From positions 1-64,000 of the forward strand of contig NZ_JACGWX010000003.1 of assembly GCF_014137945.1 (NCBI RefSeq): DNA of 64,000 bases, read 5' to 3'. Shown here piece after piece: positions 58,184 to 64,000 of the stretch. Position numbers and translations under genes: made by a program. Position 1 is the first letter of the stretch; each line of letters opens with the position of its first letter. The notes beneath the pieces are model-generated. The model made no database searches and had not been told where the DNA came from. It saw nothing but the letters and a program-made list of their open reading frames with translations. Origin of the DNA: Microcella alkalica. GTDB lineage: Bacteria > Actinomycetota > Actinomycetes > Actinomycetales > Microbacteriaceae.

Positions 58184-59005
58184 ATGCAGATCACCGGCAG
58201 AGTCCTCGCCGTCACGGGAGCCGGCAACGGCATGGGCAGGGAGGTGACGCTCCAGCTCGTCGCGAAGGGCGCGCGCGTCGCCGCCATCGACATCAGCGAG
58301 GCGGGGCTGGCCGAGACGGTCGCTCTCGCGGGCGCGCACAGCCAGGCGATCTCGACGCACGTCGTCAACATCGCCGACCGCGCCGCGGTCGACGCGCTCC
58401 CCACGGCGATCATCGCCGCGCACGGCACGGTCGACGGCCTGCTCAACATCGCCGGGATCATCCAGAAGTTCGTGCCCGTCAACGACCTCGCCTTCGATCA
58501 GATCGAGCGCGTGATCGCCGTCAACCTCTACGGAACGATCAACACGATCAAGGCCTTCCTGCCCGAGCTGCTGAGCCGGCCGGAGGCGGCCATCCTCAAC
58601 GTCTCGAGCATGGGCGCCTACGCCCCTGTGCCCGGCCAGTCGGTCTACGGAGCGACGAAGGCGGCCGTCGCGCAGCTCACGCGCGGACTGCACTCCGAAC
58701 TCATGGCGACGAACGTGCAGGTCACGGTCGTGTTCCCCGGCGGGATCGGCACCAACATCGCCCTCAACTCAGGCATCGCGACCGAGGCGGAGATGGCGGC
58801 GATGGCCGCGAAGGCCGGCAAGGGCAAGCCGCGCACGACGACTCCGGCGCCCGAGGCGGCCCGCCAGATCATCGAGGCGCTCGAGAAGGGCAGCTACGAG
58901 ATCTTCATCGGGCAGGATGCGCGCATCATGTCGCGCCTGAGCCGCCTGTCACCGAAGCGCGCGGCTGCCCTCATCCACTCGCAGATGAAGGACCTGCTGG
59001 GCTGA
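58184..59005 (+). CDS. Short-chain dehydrogenase/reductase
   Basis: A 273-residue classical SDR. The cofactor motif is VTGAGNGMGREV, with IDISEAG after strand 2 (Asp favours NAD), NIAG at strand 4, and the catalytic Ser-Tyr-Lys in NVSSMGAYAPV and YGATKAAVAQLTRG. The C-terminus (YEIFIGQDARIMSRLSRLSP) is typical of the group of SDRs used for lipid or ketone substrates. GAAGGAG six bases before ATG fixes the start. The substrate is unknown. Confidence 0.87.
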   Translation: MQITGRVLAVTGAGNGMGREVTLQLVAKGARVAAIDISEAGLAETVALAGAHSQAISTHVVNIADRAAVDALPTAIIAAHGTVDGLLNIAGIIQKFVPVNDLAFDQIERVIAVNLYGTINTIKAFLPELLSRPEAAILNVSSMGAYAPVPGQSVYGATKAAVAQLTRGLHSELMATNVQVTVVFPGGIGTNIALNSGIATEAEMAAMAAKAGKGKPRTTTPAPEAARQIIEALEKGSYEIFIGQDARIMSRLSRLSPKRAAALIHSQMKDLLG

Positions 59006-59156
59006 GCCGCCCGCGCCGGGCTGCCCCTGTCCCGGCGCTCGTGAGGGAACGGAGCCGGTCAGGGTCGGAAGTCCGCCAGCAGAGCGTCCGTCACGGCGAT
59101 CGCGGGCCGGACATGCCGAGAGGCGGGCCGCTCGCGCGACGCCGCCTCCCGGGGTG

Positions 59157-59173
59157 CGGCGCCAAGGGCGCCG
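59157..59173. terminator. Possible hairpin between convergent genes
   Basis: CGGCGCC, three-base loop, GGCGCCG, in the 210-bp region between the SDR gene and the GPGG gene. No convincing gene is seen in 59006-59215. Confidence 0.4.
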
Positions 59174-59215
59174 TGATCCATGTCGCATCGGGGGCTCAGG
59201 GCCTGCCAAGCCCGA

Positions 59216-59359
59216 TCAAGTGAAGATGCTGACGCCACCGGGGCCGACGAGCAGACCGAGGACGATCAGCACGATGCCCCACAGCATCTGACCGCGGACG
59301 AGCGTGACGATTCCCGCAATGACGAGGATGGCCGCGATGATCCAGAGAAGTGTTCCCAT
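59216..59359 (-). CDS. GPGG-motif small membrane protein
   Basis: A 47-residue protein, MGTLLWIIAAILVIAGIVTL with a second span QMLWGIVLIVLGLLVGPGG and the ending VSIFT. The two-span hairpin with a Gly-Pro-Gly-Gly turn is the hallmark of a small actinobacterial membrane family of that name. GGAGG seven bases before ATG 59359 gives strong support although the gene is very short. The function is unknown. Confidence 0.8.
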   Translation of the reverse strand: MGTLLWIIAAILVIAGIVTLVRGQMLWGIVLIVLGLLVGPGGVSIFT

Positions 59360-59518
59360 GATGGTGCCTCCTTCCGGTCGCGGATCGCGCCCCGGCTCGT
59401 GCCGTGACCTCCGACGACCTGTCGGTATGGGCTGACGCTAACGGTCAGCGCGAAAGAGCGAGAAGGGGGTTGACGGGGTCACGATGTGCTGACATGCGTT
59501 CTCGCCGAGCCCCGGTCG

Positions 59519-60112
59519 TCAGGGGCGCTGCAGGCTCAGCCAGCGCTCGGTCACGCGGAACCCGACGGCTCGGATCATCGCCAGGCTGCGGGCGTTCTGC
59601 AGGGCGCCCCCGGCGGAGAAGCTGCGCTCGCCCGCCTCGATGGCACCGAGCATCCACGCCGCGACGACGGCCCCGCCGATGCCCCGCCCACGCTGATCGG
59701 GCGCGACGACGACGAAGTCGTTGTCGCCGGCCGCGCCCACGCACAGGCCGACGAGGCGGTCGCCGTCGAGGGCGCCGAACGCGCGGCGACCTCGGGTCGC
59801 CCAATCGCGCACATCGAGGGCGCTCACCGGCACATGGACGGTCGCGGGAGTGGTCGGCACGTCGACCCAGCTCTCGGCGTCGAGTGACTCGATCGCGGCG
59901 GCGTCGCGCGCGTCGAGCTCGCGGATCTCGAGCCCTGCGGCGCGCGCCGTCTCCACGAAGCCGCGCAGCCGCTCTAGGGAGGCAGTGGACTCTGCCCCGC
60001 CGTCGATCACGAACTCGGCGCCCCACGACTCGCCGACGACCTCGAAGCCGTCGGCGAGGAGCGCCGGGAGGTCGGGGTCGGTGTCCTGCAGCACATGGGT
60101 CTCGAGAAGCAC
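59519..60112 (-). CDS. GNAT-family N-acetyltransferase
   Basis: A 197-residue acetyltransferase. The acetyl-CoA-binding motif A is VAPDQRGRGIGGAVVAAW (Q/RxxGxG/A) and the C-terminal motif B is NARSLAMIRAVGFRVTERW. The N-terminal ~70 residues may be a partial second GNAT repeat. GTG 60112 is chosen over the longer frame from 60181 because it stands seven bases after a TAGTCT box. The acceptor (amine, antibiotic or protein N-terminus) cannot be inferred. Confidence 0.82.
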   Translation of the reverse strand: MLLETHVLQDTDPDLPALLADGFEVVGESWGAEFVIDGGAESTASLERLRGFVETARAAGLEIRELDARDAAAIESLDAESWVDVPTTPATVHVPVSALDVRDWATRGRRAFGALDGDRLVGLCVGAAGDNDFVVVAPDQRGRGIGGAVVAAWMLGAIEAGERSFSAGGALQNARSLAMIRAVGFRVTERWLSLQRP

Positions 60113-60119
60113 GGAATCG

Positions 60120-60125
60120 AGACTA
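60120..60125 (-). promoter_or_regulatory. -10 box for leaderless start of the GNAT gene
   Basis: TAGTCT, seven bases (CGATTCC), then GTG at 60112. Confidence 0.5.
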
Positions 60126-60202
60126 CGTCGATGCTCCGACACTGCCCAGGGGCTTGCGCGTTTCGCGTCACACGCCGTCACGCCGGGTGCTCGCCGCTCG
60201 CC

Positions 60203-60715
60203 TCAGCGAGCGCCCTGGGCGGGCGCTGGCAGGTTCTCGGCGAGCCGCGCGTTCCCCTCGCGCACCACGCGCCAGCCGGCGCGCACGCGATCGACGAGCT
60301 CGGGGCCGGTCATCCCGTCGGCGGGTTCGTGGTCGGCGGCGATGGCCAGACGCTTGAGCCTGAGCAGGGCGATCTTCGGGTGGTCGGCTCGGAAGCCGCG
60401 CGGGGGGTGGCGAGGGCATCCGTCGTCATGATCGCGAAGCCGCGCTCGGCGGCCTCCTCGAGGGTGGCCTCGAGGTCGCCGACCAGGCGGTTGTCGTCGC
60501 AGATCTCGCGGAACCGCGCGAGCTGCTCGCGGCTCGGCTGGTACTGGCCACCGGCGAGCAGGAGGCCGTGCTGCGAGACCTGCAGGTAGTAGGTGCCGTC
60601 GGCGTGAACGGCGCTCACGAGCCCGAGGTGATCCTTGTCTAGGCGCTTGTCGGCGCTCGGGCGGCGTCGGCTGCCGCGCGGTGCATCGAATCGGTCACGG
60701 ATGCTCGCTCTCGGC
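60203..60715 (-). pseudogene. Frameshifted and 5'-truncated DUF2461 gene
   Basis: The upstream part (to about 60408) reads RRRPSADKRLDKDHLGLV, YYLQVSQHGLLLAGGQY and EQLARFREICDDN, all typical of the middle of DUF2461. At 60402-60407 a run of six G (six C in the sense strand) breaks the frame; with seven, the sequence would continue PPRGFRADHPKIALLRLKRL to a stop at 60203, which is the normal DUF2461 ending. A second defect is the missing first ~70 residues: no start codon is found before the neighbouring gene. It is either a decaying gene or, for the run of G, a base-calling error. The upstream limit given is approximate. Confidence 0.65.
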
Positions 60716-61261
60716 TCGGGCGGCGGCCAGGGCTCCGCGCGCGAGGTCGACGCGCTCGGCCAGGTACGCCGCGAGGGGGCGCAGCGCGCTGTCCGGAGCC
60801 GAGGGGACCCAGCGGACCAGGGCCTCGGCCCCGTCGGCGTCCGTCTCGCGCAGCACGAGCGGCCCGCGCTCGACGCGCATCGCCTCGACGTCGTCGAGCG
60901 GGATGGGCCGCGCCTCGAGCACGAGGGTCTCACCCTCGTCGAATCCGGAGTCGAGGGCCAGCTGGCGCAGGGCGCGGCGCTCCTGGGCGCTCGCCGACTG
61001 GTGGCCCGGCAGCACCTGCCGGCTCGCGCGCACGATGCGGCCCGGCTCGAACGCGTCTCCGGCGGGGGTGGCGAGGAGGGCGCCGAGGAGGAATCCCTCG
61101 CCGGTGCGCCGGAGCTTCTCGCGCACGGGGATGAACCCGAGAGCGCGGTGCGCGGCGACCGTGGTCGCGAGCTGCTCGGGGCGGGCGCCGGCGGCGGCGA
61201 GCTCGGCCGCGGCCTCGGCGAGCGCGGCTCGGGCGGCGGCGAGCGCGCGGGGAGCATCCAC
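60695..61261 (-). CDS. Hypothetical protein
   Basis: A 188-residue soluble protein with no recognised domain. An Ala-rich helical N-terminus (AAARAALAEAAAELAAAG) is followed by AHRALGFIPVREKLRRTGEG, LLATPAGDAFEPGRIV and RALRQLALDSGFDEGETLVL, which look like a real globular fold. The start is uncertain: GTG 61261 begins the homogeneous helical part, and the open frame goes on to 61345. It ends just where the remnant DUF2461 begins. Confidence 0.5.
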   Translation of the reverse strand: MDAPRALAAARAALAEAAAELAAAGARPEQLATTVAAHRALGFIPVREKLRRTGEGFLLGALLATPAGDAFEPGRIVRASRQVLPGHQSASAQERRALRQLALDSGFDEGETLVLEARPIPLDDVEAMRVERGPLVLRETDADGAEALVRWVPSAPDSALRPLAAYLAERVDLARGALAAARAESEHP

Positions 61262-61400
61262 GCGATCATCGTGCCCGATGCGGCTGGGTGCCCACATCCC
61301 GAAGCGGCGCCATTCGATGGGCGCACCTCGTCCTGATCCGGGCACACCGTGCGCCCGGGGGCGGACGAGTCGCCCCGAACAGGCCGGAATGCGCGAGACG

Positions 61401-61829
61401 TCAGCCGATGAGGCCGACGACCAGGCCCGCGAGCGTCAGTCCGATGACGTCGCCGCCGACCTCGATCGCCCACACTCGGAATCCGTCGCCGCCGAAGAGA
61501 CGGTGCGAGAGCGAGCTCGCGGCGACGAGACCGATGCCGAGGAGGAGGCCACCGAGCGCGCCGCCGAGCGGCCCGACCGGGTCGCCCGTCGCTCGCGCGA
61601 CGAACCCGAGCACGATGGCGAGCGTGAGCACCTGCACGAGCGCGCCGAGCGCGGTCATGCCGAAGACGACCGCCATGCCGTGGGAGCCCTGCGGCTCGGC
61701 CGGGTCGAGGCCCTTCGCGCGCATCCACGCCGGGTAGAAGGTCTTGGGGCCGAACCAGATGGCGCCGGTGACGAAGTAGACGACTAAGCCGGCGAGGACG
61801 GCCAGCCAGTTGAGCTCGGGGAGGGTCAT
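61401..61829 (-). CDS. DUF1761 membrane protein
   Basis: A 142-residue protein with four membrane spans. The conserved N-terminus, NWLAVLAGLVVYFVTGAIWF then GPKTFYPAWMRAKG, is that of DUF1761, a small membrane family without known function. The last segments (GGLLLGIGLVAASSLSH and VGGDVIGLTLAGLVVGLIG) close the bundle. The ATG lies six bases after a TAGCGT box. Confidence 0.82.
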   Translation of the reverse strand: MTLPELNWLAVLAGLVVYFVTGAIWFGPKTFYPAWMRAKGLDPAEPQGSHGMAVVFGMTALGALVQVLTLAIVLGFVARATGDPVGPLGGALGGLLLGIGLVAASSLSHRLFGGDGFRVWAIEVGGDVIGLTLAGLVVGLIG

Positions 61830-61835
61830 GGGTGA

Positions 61836-61841
61836 ACGCTA
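61836..61841 (-). promoter_or_regulatory. -10 box for leaderless start of the DUF1761 gene
   Basis: TAGCGT, six bases (TCACCC), then ATG at 61829. The rest of 61842-62025 shows nothing recognisable. Confidence 0.55.
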
Positions 61842-62025
61842 TCGGGGGCGCGCAAGCGCGGCATCGTAGGATCGCGAGTCGGCGCGAGAGTGCGCGAACC
61901 GATCAGCGCGTCAGGTACCGAGGACGCTGGCGGGTCGGCTGCGGAGTCGGCGAGGACTCGGTCATGCGGAGATCGTGTCAGCTTGTCGACGACCGCCCCG
62001 AGGCCATGGACGGAACGCGGCGACC

Positions 62026-62031
62026 TAGGCT
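62026..62031 (+). promoter_or_regulatory. -10 box for leaderless start of the acyltransferase gene
   Basis: TAGGCT, six bases (GGAACC), then ATG at 62038. Confidence 0.55.
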
Positions 62032-62037
62032 GGAACC

Positions 62038-62616
62038 ATGCTCCTGCGCCGCCTCGCCGCCCGCGCGTTCTGGACCGTCAGTCGGTGGCGCCTCGTGACC
62101 GAACCGGCACCCGGTCGTCCGACTCTCCTCATCGGCGCACCGCACACATCGAACTGGGACTTCATCTTCATGCTCGCGATCACGTGGAAACTCAACATCC
62201 ACATCCGCTGGCTCGGCAAGAAGAGCCTCTTCACCAGCTGGCGAGGCCCGATCATGACGAGGCTCGGCGGCATCCCCGTCGACCGGGATGCGCCCGGCCG
62301 CGTGGTCGCCGAGGTCGTCGAGCGCATCCGGTCGGGCGAGGTCTTCAGCCTCGTCGTGACGCCCGACGGCACGCGCTCGGGGCACACGCACTGGAAGTCG
62401 GGCTTCTACCGGATCGCGCGCGAGACGGGGATGCCGGTGACCCTCGGGTACGTCGACCGGGCGACCATGACGACCGGTCTCGGGCCTACGTTCGAGCTCA
62501 CGGGCGACGTGGCGGCCGACATGGATCGCATCCGGGCGTTCTACGCGGACAAGGCCGGGGTGCGGCCGGAGCACCGGGTGGAGCCGCGGCTGCGCGAGGA
62601 GCTCGCGGGCGGCTGA
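62038..62616 (+). CDS. PlsC-like acyltransferase
   Basis: A 192-residue glycerolipid-type acyltransferase. The catalytic HX4D is HTSNWD near residue 36, the substrate-binding block is LGGIPVDRDAP, and the EGTR-type motif reads TPDGTRSG with Asp-Gly for Glu-Gly. The N-terminal basic/hydrophobic helix (LRRLAARAFWTVSRWRL) probably attaches it to the membrane. It is shorter than typical PlsC and resembles small actinobacterial acyltransferases that may act on lysophospholipids. The next element is a hairpin. Confidence 0.83.
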   Translation: MLLRRLAARAFWTVSRWRLVTEPAPGRPTLLIGAPHTSNWDFIFMLAITWKLNIHIRWLGKKSLFTSWRGPIMTRLGGIPVDRDAPGRVVAEVVERIRSGEVFSLVVTPDGTRSGHTHWKSGFYRIARETGMPVTLGYVDRATMTTGLGPTFELTGDVAADMDRIRAFYADKAGVRPEHRVEPRLREELAGG

Positions 62617-62646
62617 GGCCGTGCCTGCCGACCAGAGTCCCTCCCG

Positions 62647-62690
62647 CGCAATGTGCCTCCGGCGACACATGCCGTGAGAGGCACATTGCG
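62647..62690. terminator. Large hairpin between convergent genes
   Basis: CGCAATGTGCCTC pairs with GAGGCACATTGCG (13 bp, perfect); the 18-base loop holds a smaller CGGC/GCCG stem. It fits a bidirectional terminator between the acyltransferase and the small gene at 62699. Confidence 0.7.
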
Positions 62691-62698
62691 AAAGACGA

Positions 62699-62992
62699 CT
62701 AGGCAGCCTGGTGCCAGCGTGCGTGGACTCGCTCGATGAACAACAGTTCCTCCGCCGCGATCGCCTCATCCAGTCCGCAACGAGACCGAAGGGCCGATGC
62801 GAACACCTCGCTCAACTCCGCAGGCGACAGGCCGATACCCAGACCGTCGCGCAGGGTGCTGACGAGGTCGTCGTACTCATCGTCGTCGTCCGGGCGAATG
62901 TCTGGGTCGACGTAGACGCCGAGAAGGTCGTACCCGCGCAGCAGGTCGGCAAGCAGCATCGACCGGCTATCGAAGCGATCGCGCAGGCTCAC
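62699..62992 (-). CDS. Small hypothetical protein
   Basis: A 97-residue acidic, helical protein. The central segment (LRGYDLLGVYVDPDIRP, then DDDDEYDDLVSTLRDGLG) and the end LLFIERVHARWHQAA recall DUF1871-like small proteins, but the match is weak. Its stop is 6 bases from the hairpin, and its start is 6 bases past the ychF stop, so it may be read with ychF as an operon. No function can be given. Confidence 0.6.
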   Translation of the reverse strand: MSLRDRFDSRSMLLADLLRGYDLLGVYVDPDIRPDDDDEYDDLVSTLRDGLGIGLSPAELSEVFASALRSRCGLDEAIAAEELLFIERVHARWHQAA

Positions 62993-62998
62993 GGCCGG

Positions 62999-64000
<1,002 letters not shown>

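Noticed and set aside
59041-59223. Segment GGTCAGGGTCGGAAG resembling the SRP RNA helix 8 motif, and a 60-residue open frame over it
   Set aside because: The AGCAG half of the SRP motif is displaced by four extra bases and the stem next to the GGAA loop does not pair. The open frame has no ribosome binding site and an Arg/Gly-rich shadow composition.

Overview
The window is about 70% G+C, codes densely on both strands and has an actinobacterial gene set: a paired AdnA/AdnB helicase-nuclease, UPF0182, a DUF2342 metalloprotease, DUF3107, a GPGG small membrane protein and a YlbL-type PDZ/Lon protein. Many genes lack a Shine-Dalgarno and start 6-7 bases after a TAGGCT-like -10 box, which points to leaderless transcripts. 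The best guess is a member of the Microbacteriaceae or a close relative. No insertion sequence, phage module, CRISPR array or origin was seen.

Layout. 1-2.4 kb: an ABC transporter whose ATPase carries a Lys/Pro/Ala-rich tail, then a nucleotidyltransferase. 2.5-10.2 kb: a cell-surface glycopolymer (wall-teichoic-acid-like) locus with a Wzm/TagG permease, a Wzt/TagH ATPase, an unknown protein, a single-domain and a double-domain CDP-glycerol glycerophosphotransferase, and a family 2 glycosyltransferase. 10.2-18 kb: an HtrA protease, a TetR regulator, an aminotransferase, a nitrilase-fold hydrolase, a ribokinase-like kinase, initiator tRNA-fMet, an SGNH-GAF fusion and a methyltransferase. 18-28.5 kb: UPF0182, the PDZ/Lon protein, DUF2342, an E1-like Cys-rich protein, a UvrD2-type helicase, a NudC-type Nudix enzyme without zinc cysteines, and an APH-fold protein lacking its catalytic residues.

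28.5-41.4 kb is the most interesting part. It is a catabolic island with an amino-acid/amine permease, two paralogous small sigma-region-4-like proteins, a PuuD-like gamma-glutamyl hydrolase, an acetoacetate-decarboxylase-fold protein, a gamma-glutamylamine (PuuA-like) synthetase, a second class I amidotransferase-fold protein, a cytochrome P450 divergent from a MarR regulator, and a five-gene operon (HpaE-like dehydrogenase, class III extradiol dioxygenase, FAH-fold HpaG-like enzyme, 3Fe-4S-type ferredoxin, ferredoxin reductase). Five promoter regions in it carry inverted repeats with the same 6-8-6 geometry (ATCGTT-N8-AACGAT and variants), so it looks like one regulon. The inferred job is uptake and gamma-glutamylation of an amine, P450 oxidation, deglutamylation, and meta-cleavage of an aromatic product. 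The substrate is not known.

41.4-51 kb returns to conserved actinobacterial genes (AdnB, AdnA, DUF3107, a ferritin-like protein, a DEAD-box helicase). From memory, the 18-28 kb and 41-51 kb blocks follow the order of the Mycobacterium tuberculosis Rv3193c-Rv3211 region, so the catabolic island sits inside a conserved block. 51-64 kb holds mixed housekeeping and accessory genes: an MFS exporter, a PHP phosphoesterase, an EEP-fold enzyme, aminopeptidase P, a LON-domain protein, an SDR enzyme, two very small membrane proteins, a GNAT enzyme, a decayed DUF2461 gene, DUF1761, an acyltransferase, and ychF running off the end.
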